A stretch of DNA of 64,000 nucleotides from Caulobacter sp. (GCA_016125585.1 WGLL01000011.1:349270-413269); one strand, 5' to 3'. Positions 1-9,328 are shown, counted from the stretch's first letter. The notes: generated from the letters alone by a model not told the origin. Made by a program: numbers and translations.

Positions 1-181
1 CAATCTGATGGTCCTCCTGGCCCCGGACGTGCCGGCGGTGCTGCTGGAAATGGGCTTCATCACCAGCCCCAGCGACGAATCGCTGCTGACCTCCCCGGCC
101 AGTCAGGCGCGGTTGGCCGACCGGATCGGCGACGCGATCGATCGCTGGTTCTCCCGTGACCTTCGGGTGGCTTCACGATAG
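1..181 (+). CDS. N-acetylmuramoyl-L-alanine amidase, C-terminal fragment
   Basis: This is the last 60 codons of a gene that begins before the window, in frame from base 2 to a TAG at 179-181. The segment VPAVLLEMGFIT matches the end of zinc amidases of the Amidase_3 (AmiC) family, in which the Glu of LLEMGF is a catalytic residue. These periplasmic enzymes cut the amide bond between MurNAc and the stem peptide during cell separation. The next gene, 91 bp downstream on the same strand, is a peptidoglycan synthase, so the pair forms a cell-wall locus. The N-terminal part and any signal peptide cannot be seen. Confidence 0.85.
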   Translation, partial: NLMVLLAPDVPAVLLEMGFITSPSDESLLTSPASQARLADRIGDAIDRWFSRDLRVASR

Positions 182-272
182 CGGCCCAGCCTCTCCGGCG
201 AACACCGGTGAAGCGTGATCTGTGACCCCTCCGTCATTGGCGCCCGGCCTCAGGCGCGCTAGAGGGATTCCC

Positions 273-2702
273 ATGTCGGAAAAGCGTGCAGGCGGCGTCT
301 GGCCGGTCTTCAATCCGCCCGAGCGGTGGGTGGCGGTATTGGGTATCGCCGTGCTCAGCCTCATTGCCGTGGCGGGCTTCGCGATCGCCATCTATGCGGC
401 TGTCCTGTTCCACGACATGCCCGACGCGGGCGATCTGGTGGACTATCGCCCGCCAACGGCCACGCGGGTTTATGGCTGGGACGGCACCCTGATTGGCGAG
501 TTCAGCCGTGAGCGTCGCATCTTCGTCCCCTACGACCAGATGCCGCCGCGCCTGGTGCAGGCCTTCATGGCCGCCGAGGACCGCAACTTCTTCCATCACA
601 GCGGCGTCGATGTTCAGGGCCTGGGCCGGGCCATGCTGCGCAATGTGGTCAATGTGGTGCGTGGGCGACGCTTGGAGGGCGGCTCGACTATCACCCAGCA
701 GGTCGCCAAGAACGTACTGCTGACCAGCGACGCGACGCTGGGCCGCAAGCTGAAGGAAGCCATTCTCGCCCGCCGTCTGGAACAGACCCTGACCAAGGAT
801 CACATCCTTGAGCTCTATCTGAACGAGATCTGGCTGGGCTATCGCAGCTACGGCGTCGCCGCGGCGGCCTACAACTATTTCGGCAAGTCCCTGGACAACC
901 TCAGCCTGGCGGAAATGGCTTATCTGGCCTCACTGCCCAAGGGGCCGGACAACTATCATCCGATCCGCCAGAAGGCGAACGCCATCGGCCGCCGCAACTG
1001 GGTCCTGAGCCAGATGGCCGAACTGGGCTGGGTCAGCCGGGCCGAGGCCGAGGCGGCGATGAAGGAGGACCTGATCGTCCAGTCCGCCCCCTCGCGCGCC
1101 AAGTACAAGGACGCTGACTATTTCGTCGAGGAGGTCCGTCGGCGGGGTCTGGGGACGATGGGCGAGCGCCTCACCGAAGGCGGCTACTACATGCGCACCA
1201 CCCTGGACTCCAACCTGCAGACGGCGGCGCGGGTCGCCCTGATGAACGGGCTGGAGAACTATGACCGTCGCCACGGCTGGCGTGGCGCCTGGGGTCATAC
1301 CGACATGGCCGCGGGCTGGGAAAAGGCCGCCCTGAAGCAATCGCCGCCGTCGGAGCGCCGGGGCTGGCGCGCCGCAGTGGTGCAGTCGGTCGAGGGCGGG
1401 GTTCGCGTGCAGCCGGCCAAGGACTTTGCCGCGGGGCCGCTGGCGTCCGAGGACGTGGCCTGGGCGCGCGGCGGCAAGGGGCTGAACGTCGGCGACCTGA
1501 TCTTCGTCGAGCCGGATGACAAGAAGCCTGGCGAATACCGGCTCAAGCAGGTGCCGCAGGTCAATGGCGCGCTTGTCGCCATCGAGCCCAACTCGGGCCG
1601 GGTGCTGGCGATGGTCGGCGGCTACAGCTATTCGCTGTCCAACTTCAACCGGGCGACCCAGGCGATGCGCCAGCCCGGCTCGGCCATCAAGCCGTTCGTC
1701 TATGCGGCGGCGCTGGAGGGCGACTACACCCCGGCCAGCATGGTCACCGACGCCCAGATCACCCTCAAGGGGGCGGTCAATGGCGAGGACTGGACGCCGG
1801 AAAACTACAACAAGAAATACTACGGTTCGATGCCCCTGCGGCGCGGCCTTGAGCTGTCGCGCAACGCCATGACCGTGCGCCTGGCGCAGGGCGTGGGCAT
1901 GCGCAAGGTCTCCGATCTGGCGATCAAGATGGGCGTGACCAACAATATGGCGCCGGTTCTGGCCATGGCCCTGGGGGCCGGCGAGACCACGCCGCTGAAG
2001 ATCACCGGCGCCTACGCCGCCTTCGCCAATGGCGGACGCCGGGTGGAGCCGCACATGATCGAGCTGGTCGAGGATCGCGAGGGCAAGGTTCTGTTCCGGG
2101 CGGACAAGCGTGACTGCCCGCGCTGCAATGCCGGCTTCAACGGCGACGAAAGTCCCAGGATTCCGCCGGGCGGACAGCAGGTGATCGATCCGGTCACGGC
2201 CTATCAGATCACCTCGATGCTGGAAGGGGTGGTCCAGCGCGGCACCGCGACCCAGGCCCGGGTGCTGGGCCGGCCTGTCGCCGGCAAGACCGGCACCACC
2301 AACGAATACCGCAGCGCCTGGTTCGTCGGCTACACGCCTCAGATCGTCGTCGGGGTGTTCGTCGGCTTCGACGACAACCGCTCGCTCGGCCACGGCGAGG
2401 TCGGCGGGGTGGCGTCTCTGCCGATCTTCATCGACTTCATGCAGTCGGCCCTGAAGGACGTGCCGCCCACCGAGTTCAAGGCCCCCAAGGAGGCCAGGTT
2501 CGCCATGGTCGGTGGTATCCGCGAGGCCTTCAGGCCGGGCACCGAGCCGCGAGGTCCGGTCGGACCGCCGCCGGGACCCAAGCCGCCGGGCCCCATTCCC
2601 TACGACGACGCCTTCCGCCTGCCGGTCGCGCCGCCGCCGGAACAGAAGGCTCCGCCCAAGCCGAAGGCCAAGGCCCCCGACGATCTGAGCGGATTGTATT
2701 GA
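273..2702 (+). CDS. mrcA: Penicillin-binding protein 1A (bifunctional glycosyltransferase/transpeptidase)
   Basis: This 809-residue inner-membrane enzyme polymerises lipid II and cross-links the stem peptides. I start it at ATG 273, which has AGAGGG at 261-266; an upstream GTG extension has no such support. One N-terminal membrane helix (about residues 25-48) is followed by a GT51 domain with the motifs EDRNFFHHSG (catalytic Glu near 100), GGSTITQQ and LYLNEIWLG. The transpeptidase domain has SAIK (active Ser near 470), SRN (near 528) and KTGTTN (near 672). The last 60 residues are rich in Pro and Lys and probably disordered. The length is normal for class A PBPs of alphaproteobacteria. Confidence 0.95.
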   Translation: MSEKRAGGVWPVFNPPERWVAVLGIAVLSLIAVAGFAIAIYAAVLFHDMPDAGDLVDYRPPTATRVYGWDGTLIGEFSRERRIFVPYDQMPPRLVQAFMAAEDRNFFHHSGVDVQGLGRAMLRNVVNVVRGRRLEGGSTITQQVAKNVLLTSDATLGRKLKEAILARRLEQTLTKDHILELYLNEIWLGYRSYGVAAAAYNYFGKSLDNLSLAEMAYLASLPKGPDNYHPIRQKANAIGRRNWVLSQMAELGWVSRAEAEAAMKEDLIVQSAPSRAKYKDADYFVEEVRRRGLGTMGERLTEGGYYMRTTLDSNLQTAARVALMNGLENYDRRHGWRGAWGHTDMAAGWEKAALKQSPPSERRGWRAAVVQSVEGGVRVQPAKDFAAGPLASEDVAWARGGKGLNVGDLIFVEPDDKKPGEYRLKQVPQVNGALVAIEPNSGRVLAMVGGYSYSLSNFNRATQAMRQPGSAIKPFVYAAALEGDYTPASMVTDAQITLKGAVNGEDWTPENYNKKYYGSMPLRRGLELSRNAMTVRLAQGVGMRKVSDLAIKMGVTNNMAPVLAMALGAGETTPLKITGAYAAFANGGRRVEPHMIELVEDREGKVLFRADKRDCPRCNAGFNGDESPRIPPGGQQVIDPVTAYQITSMLEGVVQRGTATQARVLGRPVAGKTGTTNEYRSAWFVGYTPQIVVGVFVGFDDNRSLGHGEVGGVASLPIFIDFMQSALKDVPPTEFKAPKEARFAMVGGIREAFRPGTEPRGPVGPPPGPKPPGPIPYDDAFRLPVAPPPEQKAPPKPKAKAPDDLSGLY

Positions 2703-2773
2703 ACCGGCCGGCCCTGTAAGCCCGCCCTCCACGCCGCCGTCGGCGGCGTCGCCCAAGTTGCTGGAGTAGTTGC

Positions 2774-3896
2774 ATGAGACCGGATGTCGAGGCCGCCAAG
2801 GCCGACATCGAGCAGGCGATCAGCCTGCTCAGGAGGCGTCTTTGACTGGGATCCTGCCCTAAGACGCCTGGACGAGCTGGACGCCCGTTCCGAAGACCCC
2901 ACGCTCTGGGACAAGCCCAGCGAGGCCCAGGCCCTGATGCGCGAGCGCCAGCAGCTGGCCGGCAAGATCGAGGCCGTGCGCGGTCTCGAGCGCGATCTGG
3001 CCGACGCGGTCGACTATGCCGAGCTGGCCGACATGGAAGAGGACGAGGGCGCGCTGGAAGAGGCGCGCGCCCAGTTGAAGGCTCTGCGCGAGCGCTCGGA
3101 GCGGGCGCAGCTCGAGGCGCTGCTGTCGGGCGAGGCAGACGGCAACGACGCCTTCATCGAAATCAACTCGGGCGCCGGGGGCACCGAATCCTGCGACTGG
3201 GCCAACATGCTGCTGCGCATGTACAGCCGCTGGGCCGCGGCCCATGGCTACAAGGTCGATCTGGTCGAGGAGACCTCGGGCGAAAGCGTCGGCATCAAGT
3301 CGGCGACGCTGCAGATCACCGGACCCAACGCCTACGGCTGGCTGAAGACCGAGGCCGGGGTGCACCGGCTGGTGCGCATCAGTCCCTATGACGCCGCCGC
3401 CAAGCGGCACACCAGTTTCGCCTCGGCCTGGGTGTTTCCGGTGGTCGACGACACCATCGAGATCGACATCAACACGGCCGATGTCCGCACCGACACCTAC
3501 CGCGCCAGCGGCGCCGGCGGTCAGCACATCAACAAGACCGACTCGGCGGTTCGCCTGACCCACATCCCGACCAACACGGTCGTGGCCTGCCAGTCAGGCC
3601 GCAGCCAGCACCAGAACCGGGACGAGGCCTGGAAGATGCTTCGGGCCAAGCTCTACGAACTGGAACTGCAGAAGCGCGAAGCCGCCGCCCAGGCGCTGGA
3701 AGACCAGAAGACCGACATCGGCTGGGGCCACCAGATCCGCTCCTACGTCCTGCAGCCCTACCAGATGGTCAAGGACCTGCGGACCGGCGTCGAGACCAGC
3801 GACACCGACGGGGTGCTGAACGGCGATCTCGACCAGTTCATGGCCGCCTCCCTGGCCCAGCGGGTCGGGGCGACGCGGGACGCGACCGAGGCGTAG
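2774..3896 (+). CDS. prfB: Peptide chain release factor 2, expressed by programmed +1 frameshift
   Basis: RF2 ends translation at UGA and UAA codons. The reading frame opens at ATG 2774 and meets an in-frame TGA at 2843-2845, after 23 codons. A +1 shift at CTT (2840-2842) joins it to the main frame, which runs from GAC 2844 to 3896, giving 373 residues in total. The site has all known parts: AGGAGG at 2831-2836, a 3-base spacer, CTT, then TGAC. The catalytic GGQ is in [13 protein letters not shown] (near residue 245). The stop-codon reading loop is ISPYD, that is SPY where E. coli has SPF. Expression is autoregulated: low RF2 favours the shift. Confidence 0.96.
2831..2846 (+). promoter_or_regulatory. 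prfB programmed +1 frameshift site
   Basis: The elements read AGGAGG-CGT-CTT-TGA-C. The internal Shine-Dalgarno-like AGGAGG pairs with 16S rRNA three bases before the slippery CTT, and the in-frame TGA (2843-2845) stalls the ribosome when RF2 is scarce. Slippage of the P-site tRNA to TTT then places GAC as the next codon. Spacing and order are the same as in E. coli prfB. Confidence 0.95.
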
Positions 3897-3934
3897 CGAC
3901 CCTCGGCGGCGAACCGCCTGACGCCAGCGCTACG
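3892..3934. terminator. Possible weak hairpin between convergent prfB and doxX
   Basis: The convergent gap of 33 bp holds GGCGG-CGAA-CCGCC inside weaker outer pairing (GTAGCG...CGCTAC). There is no T-run on either strand, so an intrinsic terminator is only a guess. Confidence 0.25.
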
Positions 3935-4325
3935 GCCGCTTGCGGACGATGGCGTCCAGGCTCCAGCGTCCGCCGCCGGCGAAGGCCAGGTAGAAGAAGA
4001 TGAAGCAGAACAGCAGAGCCGGCTCACCGCCGTTGAGGGCGGGATAGAAGCTCTTGCTGGCATGGGCCAGGAAGTAGGCCACGGCCATCATGCCCGACAG
4101 CAGGAAGGCGACGGGCCGGGTGAACAGTCCCAGCGCCAGCAGGCCGCCGCCGACGATCTCCAGCCAGCCGGCGACCAGCAGCATGGTCGGCAGAGGGTCG
4201 GGAGCACCGGGCTGGGCGACCGGGAAGTGGAAGATCTTCATCAGGCCGTGAGCCAGGAAGGCCAGGGCGGCGACGACGCGCAGGATGCTGAGCACCTTGC
4301 CCGAATGGGGCTCCAGTCTGTCCAT
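3930..4325 (-). CDS. DoxX family membrane protein
   Basis: This is a 131-residue protein with four predicted membrane helices. The DoxX-family signature is in the first helix (RVVAALAFLAHGLMKIFHF). I chose ATG 4325 because GGAAGGA (complement of 4331-4337) precedes it; a longer in-frame reading would run back into the upstream gene. DoxX-like proteins are inner-membrane proteins of varied or unknown function, some linked to quinone or thiosulfate redox chemistry. It lies 17 bp downstream of the acyl-AMP ligase on the same strand and is probably co-transcribed with it. No substrate can be inferred. Confidence 0.82.
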   Translation of the reverse strand: MDRLEPHSGKVLSILRVVAALAFLAHGLMKIFHFPVAQPGAPDPLPTMLLVAGWLEIVGGGLLALGLFTRPVAFLLSGMMAVAYFLAHASKSFYPALNGGEPALLFCFIFFYLAFAGGGRWSLDAIVRKRP

Positions 4326-4342
4326 GATCTGTCCTTCCGGGC

Positions 4343-5896
4343 CTAGGCGGCCCTGGGTTGAGTGTCCGCCAGTCGCTGAATGGCGACATAGTCGGTCTTG
4401 CCGGTGCCGAGGACCGGCACTTCGGAAACCTTGAGGATCTTGCGCGGCACAGCCAGCTCCGGGGCGCCGATCGACTGGGCGTGGCTCAGCAGCATGGAGA
4501 CATCCGCGTCCGCGCGATCGGTGACCAGCAGCAGCCGTTCGCCCTTCTTCGGATCCGGCATGGAAATGACAGCGTGCCGGCCGTCGGGCCAGACCGCGAC
4601 GGCCAGATCCTCGGCGGCTGTCAGGGAGACCATCTCGCCGCCGATCTTGGCGAAGCGCTTCACCCGGCCCTTGATGGTGATCCACAGGTCATCGGTCATG
4701 GTGACCACGTCGCCGGTATCGTGCCAGCCGTCTTCCGGCGGATCGACGCCGCCGTCCTCGCGCAGATAGCCGGCCATGATGTTGGGCCCGCGCAGCAACA
4801 GCCTGCCGCCTTCGGGGATGCCCTCGACCGGCTCGATCCGGTAGTCCATCCCGGGGAGCAGACCGCCGACGGTGCCCCGGCGATTGTCGTCCGGCTTGTT
4901 GACCGCGACCACCGGGGCCGCCTCGGTCGCGCCATAGCCCTCCAGCACCGGCACCCCGCCAAAGCGGTCGGCGATCAGGTTGTGGGTTTCGTCCCGCACC
5001 TTCTCGGCCCCGCAGACAATGAACTTCAGACCCGACAGTTCGCCGGGATCGGCGGAGCGGGCGTACTGGTTCACGAAGGTGTCCGTCGCCAGCAGGATCG
5101 AGGCCTTGCAGTCCTTGATCAGCGGCGGAATCTGCTTGGTGTGCAGCGGCGAGGGGTACTGGAAGGCCTTCATGCCGGTCAGGATCGGCAGGATGACCCC
5201 GCCCGTCAGGCCGAAGCAGTGGAAGGTCGGCAGCGGGTTGAACATCACCCAGTCGGGATCCAGGTCAATGTGCGCGGCCACCTGCATGGCGTTGGCGATC
5301 AGGTTGGCCTGGGTCAGCACCACGCCGCGCGGCGCGCCGAAGCTGCCGGAGGTAAACAGGATGACGCCGGGGTCGGACGGCTTGCTTTTGGCCGCAAAAA
5401 GTTTGGGCGACAGGGCCGCGGCCGCGGCGAACAGCTTGTCGGAAAGACCCAGCTTGGCCCGCACATCTTCGAGATAGATCACCTTGGCGTTGGTCTCGAG
5501 GGCGTCGACCAGATCGTGCAGCTTGCCCTGTTCGATGAAGGCGTGGGCGGTCAGCACGGTCTTGACGCCGGCCAGTTTGCAGGCCGCCCGCAGATTGCGC
5601 AGGCCGGAGGTGAAGTTCAGCATCGTCGGCACCCGCCCGAAGGCGTGCAGGCCGAAGAAGGTCACCACCACGCCGGCGCTGGAGGGCAGCAACAGGCCGA
5701 CATTCTCGCCCGGCTCGGTGATCTGGGCGATCTTGCGACCCAGGGCGAAACTGGCCCGGATCAGGTCGGTGTAGCTGAGCGGTTGCCGATTCTGATCTTC
5801 CAGAATGGACTTCTTGGCGCCGTGGCGGGTTCGGGCGACGAGCAGCGCGTCAAACAATGAGCGCTCGGCGTCCCGCGCATCATAGGCACGCGGCAT
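4343..5896 (-). CDS. AMP-dependent acyl-CoA/acyl-ACP synthetase
   Basis: This 517-residue ligase belongs to the ANL superfamily of adenylate-forming enzymes. Seen motifs are the phosphate-binding loop ILFTSGSFGAPRGV, the adenine motif GYGATEAAPVVAVN and the hinge region DTGDVVTMTDDLWITIKGRVKR. The motif order and overall look resemble the acyl-ACP synthetase half of Aas, but there is no acyltransferase domain. It likely activates fatty acids as acyl-AMP and then passes them to CoA or ACP. Lys near the C terminus (GTGKTDYVAIQ) fits the conserved catalytic lysine. Chain-length preference cannot be read from the sequence. It heads a two-gene unit with doxX. Confidence 0.85.
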   Translation of the reverse strand: MPRAYDARDAERSLFDALLVARTRHGAKKSILEDQNRQPLSYTDLIRASFALGRKIAQITEPGENVGLLLPSSAGVVVTFFGLHAFGRVPTMLNFTSGLRNLRAACKLAGVKTVLTAHAFIEQGKLHDLVDALETNAKVIYLEDVRAKLGLSDKLFAAAAALSPKLFAAKSKPSDPGVILFTSGSFGAPRGVVLTQANLIANAMQVAAHIDLDPDWVMFNPLPTFHCFGLTGGVILPILTGMKAFQYPSPLHTKQIPPLIKDCKASILLATDTFVNQYARSADPGELSGLKFIVCGAEKVRDETHNLIADRFGGVPVLEGYGATEAAPVVAVNKPDDNRRGTVGGLLPGMDYRIEPVEGIPEGGRLLLRGPNIMAGYLREDGGVDPPEDGWHDTGDVVTMTDDLWITIKGRVKRFAKIGGEMVSLTAAEDLAVAVWPDGRHAVISMPDPKKGERLLLVTDRADADVSMLLSHAQSIGAPELAVPRKILKVSEVPVLGTGKTDYVAIQRLADTQPRAA

Positions 5897-5977
5897 ATGG
5901 GTCAGACTCCCGAATGTTTCCCAGCGGTCTCGTTGGGAGACGACCGTATAGAGCCGCTCACGGATTGAAAAGGTCCG

Positions 5978-6997
5978 TTACCTGCCGTGATCAGGGAGAG
6001 GATTTGCAGCCGGCTCGCCGGAGGCCGCGTGCCGGCGCACGAATTTGTCGATCATGGCCAGCCAGGCGCCGCGCGGACCATCGGCCTCAAGCTGGCTGTA
6101 GGGGCCGACCGCGCCCGGCGGCCCGGGGCCGATCTCGCAGGCGACCGCCTGTCGGCAGGCGGCGTTGAGGGGCTCGGCGGCGCTGATCAGCAGAACGGGG
6201 GCGGTAATCCCGGGCAGGGCGGTTTCGGCCTGTGCGCGCGCCTCGTTCATGGCCAGCCGCCGGCCGACGCTGGGGGCGCCCATGCGCAGGTCGGGGTTGG
6301 CCTGGGCCCAGGCCTGCTGGACGGTGTTGCGGAACCGGTCGCGACCCGGCGCGCCGGTGCGATAGGGATGGGCCTGACTCCAGCCGGGATCACCGGGCTG
6401 CCTGAACCCCTTGAGCCCCAGGCGACCCATTGCCTCTCCAACAGGCGACAACGACGCCAGGGCGGATGGCGCGGAGGCCACGACGCCGCCAGGGCGGGCG
6501 AGGTCGCGACCTGCGAGCAGGGCGATAAGAGCCCCGTCCTGGCTGCCCAGCAAGAAGACCGGCTTTCCGTCCTCGGGGATCACCACGCGCAGCATGGCCC
6601 TGACGGCCAACAGGTCGGGGGCGGTTCCAGGGATGTGGCCGTTGTCCCGCCTCACGCCAAATCGCCCGGACCCGCCCTGACCGGCGCCCTCCAGGACCCA
6701 GACGGTGTAGCCGCGGCGGTTGAAGTCGCTGACGGTTTCGAACCACGCCTCGGCGCTTTCGCCATAGCCTGGCAGGATCAGAAGATGGGCGTCGACTCCG
6801 GTCGGCGGCGAGGCGACGCCGTAGCGTTGCGCCGGAAAGTCTCCCGCCTGAACCAGGCCCCAGGCCCAGCCTTCCGGTGGAAAGAAACGCGGCGAAAGCG
6901 AAGGCGGCGGGCGACTGTCGGTGAACGGCGCCGAGCCGCCATCGGGACCACAGGCCGCCAGCAACAGACAGAACAGAAGGGCGAAGCCGCGGACCAT
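5978..6997 (-). CDS. Alpha/beta hydrolase lipoprotein with an altered nucleophile elbow
   Basis: The protein has 339 residues from ATG 6997. It starts with a lipoprotein signal, MVRGFALLFCLLLAACG, with the lipobox LAAC, so it is probably membrane-anchored in the periplasm. The body resembles monoglyceride lipase/lysophospholipase L2 (PldB) hydrolases: DAHLLILPGYGESAEAW, GYTVWVLEGAGQGGSGR and FLLGSQDGALIALLAG. The last segment is where GxSxG should stand, but it reads L-G-S-Q-D-G, as if the residue before Ser had been lost. Activity is therefore uncertain. The gene is divergent from lipA, with 137 bp between them. Confidence 0.75.
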   Translation of the reverse strand: MVRGFALLFCLLLAACGPDGGSAPFTDSRPPPSLSPRFFPPEGWAWGLVQAGDFPAQRYGVASPPTGVDAHLLILPGYGESAEAWFETVSDFNRRGYTVWVLEGAGQGGSGRFGVRRDNGHIPGTAPDLLAVRAMLRVVIPEDGKPVFLLGSQDGALIALLAGRDLARPGGVVASAPSALASLSPVGEAMGRLGLKGFRQPGDPGWSQAHPYRTGAPGRDRFRNTVQQAWAQANPDLRMGAPSVGRRLAMNEARAQAETALPGITAPVLLISAAEPLNAACRQAVACEIGPGPPGAVGPYSQLEADGPRGAWLAMIDKFVRRHAASGEPAANPLPDHGR

Positions 6998-7134
6998 TGG
7001 CGGCGAGTCTGTCCACCCTCCGTCGCCCGCCGCAAGTGTGATCCCGCCACAGGCGGTCAAAAGATCGCCTCCTGCGGGTCGCGGCCCCCCTGCAACGCCT
7101 TGATCCGGCGAGCCGGAAGGACGATCTAGGGGCC

Positions 7135-8091
7135 ATGGTCACCGTGATCGACACCCTCAAGGTCCGCCCCCGCCATCCGGAGAAGCAGGCCCGTCCCGAC
7201 AGCCCGCTCTTGCGCAAGCCCGAGTGGCTGCGTGTGCGCGCGCCCGGCAGCGCCGGCTACAACGAAACCCGGGACATCGTCCGCCAGCATGGCCTGACCA
7301 CGGTGTGCGAGGAGGCGGCCTGTCCCAACATCGGTGAATGCTGGACCCAGAAGCACGCCACCATGATGATCATGGACGAGATCTGCACCCGCGCCTGCGC
7401 CTTCTGCAATGTCGCCACCGGCCGGCCCGATCCACTGGACCCGACCGAACCGACCCGGGTGGCCGAGGCCGTCGCGACGATGGGCCTGAAGCATGTCGTC
7501 ATCACCTCGGTCGACCGCGATGATCTGCCGGACGGCGGAGCGCAACACTTCGCGGATGTGGTTCTGGCCATTCGCGCGGCGGCGCCGGCGACCACCATCG
7601 AGATCCTGACCCCCGACTTCCTGCGCAAGGGCGGCGCGGAGGCGGTGGTGATCGACGCGGCGCCCGACGTCTTCAACCACAATCTCGAGACCGTCCCGCG
7701 CCTCTATCTGAGCATCCGGCCGGGCGCGCGCTACTACAATTCCCTGCGCCTCCTGGAGCGGGTCAAGGAGCGCGACCCGGCCCGCTTCACCAAGTCAGGC
7801 CTGATGGTCGGTCTTGGCGAGAGCAAGGAAGAGGTCATGCAGGTGATGGACGACATGCGCGCCGCCGGCGTCGATTTCCTGACCATCGGCCAGTATCTGC
7901 AGCCGACCCGCAAGCATGCGCCGATCGACCGGTTCGTTACGCCCGACGAATTCGCCGCCTATGAACAGATCGCCCGCTCCAAGGGCTTCCTGATGGTTTC
8001 CTCCAGCCCCCTGACCCGCTCGTCCCATCACGCGGGCGAGGATTTTGAACGGCTGAAGGCCGCGCGGCTGGCCCGCGAGACGGCGGCCTAG
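7135..8091 (+). CDS. lipA: Lipoyl synthase
   Basis: This 318-residue radical-SAM enzyme inserts two sulfurs into octanoyl-lipoyl domains of 2-oxoacid dehydrogenases. The radical-SAM cluster motif is CTRACAFC (first Cys near residue 84). The auxiliary cluster Cys set is [12 protein letters not shown]. The C-terminal [15 protein letters not shown] holds the conserved RSS motif whose Ser ligates the auxiliary cluster. The length is typical. A COQ10/RatA gene starts 5 bp after its stop, an order common in alphaproteobacteria. Confidence 0.97.
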   Translation: MVTVIDTLKVRPRHPEKQARPDSPLLRKPEWLRVRAPGSAGYNETRDIVRQHGLTTVCEEAACPNIGECWTQKHATMMIMDEICTRACAFCNVATGRPDPLDPTEPTRVAEAVATMGLKHVVITSVDRDDLPDGGAQHFADVVLAIRAAAPATTIEILTPDFLRKGGAEAVVIDAAPDVFNHNLETVPRLYLSIRPGARYYNSLRLLERVKERDPARFTKSGLMVGLGESKEEVMQVMDDMRAAGVDFLTIGQYLQPTRKHAPIDRFVTPDEFAAYEQIARSKGFLMVSSSPLTRSSHHAGEDFERLKAARLARETAA

Positions 8092-8095
8092 GCGG

Positions 8096-8569
8096 TTGCG
8101 TCACGCGCTGACGCGGATTCTGCCCTATGCGCCGGAGCTCCTGTTCGAGCTGGTCGGCGACGTTGAGCGCTATCCGCAGTTCGTGCCCTGGGTCACCGGC
8201 ATGCGGGTGTGGAACCGCCGCGAGCTCGAGCCGGACGTCAGCCAGCTGGACGCCGAAGCCTCCGTCGCCTTCTCCTTTCTGCGGGAGAAGTTCGCCACCC
8301 GGGTTCGCCGGGACGCGGGCCGCCGGACCATTGCTGTTGATCTGCTCTACGGGCCGTTTCGCAGGCTAAGCAATCGCTGGCGGTTCGAACCGCATCCGGA
8401 GGGGTGCGAGGTCAGTTTCGAGATCGATTTCGAGTTCAAGGCCCCTTTCCTCGATCGCATCCTGGCAGCCAACTTCGAACCGGCCGTGGCCAGGCTGATG
8501 ACCTGCTTTGAGGATCGCGCGGCGGCTCTGAGCAAGGCCGGCCCCTCGCCCCAGGCGGGGAGGAGCTGA
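8096..8569 (+). CDS. COQ10/RatA-type START-domain protein (coenzyme Q-binding)
   Basis: This 157-residue protein starts at TTG 8096, right after the lipA stop. The opening HALTRILPYAPELLFELVGDVERYPQFVPW and the later FEIDFEFKAPFLDRILAANFEPAVARLM are diagnostic of the COQ10/RatA family, a helix-grip fold. The mitochondrial member binds coenzyme Q and helps respiration. E. coli RatA has been described as a toxin, but in alphaproteobacteria the lipA-linked member is usually taken as the COQ10 counterpart. The TTG start is the first usable codon and is probably coupled to lipA translation. Confidence 0.85.
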   Translation: MRHALTRILPYAPELLFELVGDVERYPQFVPWVTGMRVWNRRELEPDVSQLDAEASVAFSFLREKFATRVRRDAGRRTIAVDLLYGPFRRLSNRWRFEPHPEGCEVSFEIDFEFKAPFLDRILAANFEPAVARLMTCFEDRAAALSKAGPSPQAGRS

Positions 8570-8575
8570 GCCCGG

Positions 8576-9124
8576 CTACTGCCGGCCGTCGCCGGGACGG
8601 CTGCCCGGCAGGCCTTCGCTGTCATCACGCGGCAGCAGACCGCCGCCCTGGCCGACGTTGCCCAGAAGCTGTTCGAGAATGGTGATCTCGCGACCGCGAG
8701 TCGGGGTTTCCCGCCCGTTGAAGGCGATGACCTTGCCGTCCTCGAGGGTGTAGGTGTTGACCGAGGCGACCTGCTGGCTGGCCGGATCGAAGGCGACGGC
8801 GACGACGTCGCGCTTGGCCACGCGCGGCTTGTAGAAGGCCACGCGGTCGGTGACCTGGGTCATGTAGAACCACAGGTTGGAATCGATGGTGGTGCCGGAC
8901 TTCATCTCCTCGCCGGGCTGGGCGTTCTCGCTCCGGGTCAGGGAGGTCGCCGAGGGCGAGCCCAGCTTGGACAGGACGGTGGACTTGGTGTCCTCGCCGA
9001 CCTTCACGTCGGCGGGGTTGTTCTCGACAACCTGGAAGCCGGAATAGGTGGTCATGGGGGTGCAGGCCCCCGTCGCCAGAATGGCCGAGCCTGCGAGCAG
9101 CGCGAGTGCGGACTTGCGGAACAT
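8576..9124 (-). CDS. bamE: Outer membrane assembly lipoprotein BamE (SmpA/OmlA)
   Basis: The 182-residue precursor has a signal peptide ending in the lipobox ATGAC (Cys near residue 20). The SmpA/OmlA fold is visible as VKVGEDTKSTVLSKLGSPS and the following beta strands with NLWFYMTQ and VVAVAFD. BamE is a small lipoprotein of the BAM machine that inserts beta-barrel proteins into the outer membrane. The last 40 residues, rich in Gly and Arg, go beyond the E. coli protein, as in other alphaproteobacteria. It converges with the RatA gene (6 bp gap) and is divergent from the bc1 chaperone gene. Confidence 0.88.
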   Translation of the reverse strand: MFRKSALALLAGSAILATGACTPMTTYSGFQVVENNPADVKVGEDTKSTVLSKLGSPSATSLTRSENAQPGEEMKSGTTIDSNLWFYMTQVTDRVAFYKPRVAKRDVVAVAFDPASQQVASVNTYTLEDGKVIAFNGRETPTRGREITILEQLLGNVGQGGGLLPRDDSEGLPGSRPGDGRQ

Positions 9125-9328
9125 GTCGTCTCCGGGGGCCGTTTCTGGCAGGCGAGGTTAGCGCACCGCCGCCAGACGCGATCCAAATTCTGTTGTTCGA
9201 ACCCGCCCGTCCGCGCCGGATGCCTTCATTCGGCCCGGACAGGCTCGTGTGACCTTTGACCTATCGCCCGCAGGGGCTTAGTTCAATGCCTCGCTTTAGC
9301 GGTAGGCCGGGGCGAAATCGAGGCGGAT

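Noticed and set aside
930..2756. A 608-codon minus-strand frame opposite PBP1A
   Set aside because: It is antisense to a gene with complete catalytic motifs and has no domain-like sequence of its own.
2784..3896. prfB starting at ATG 2784 in the main frame
   Set aside because: The first residues (SRPPRPTSS) do not resemble RF2; the conserved frameshift site and ATG 2774 explain the gene fully.
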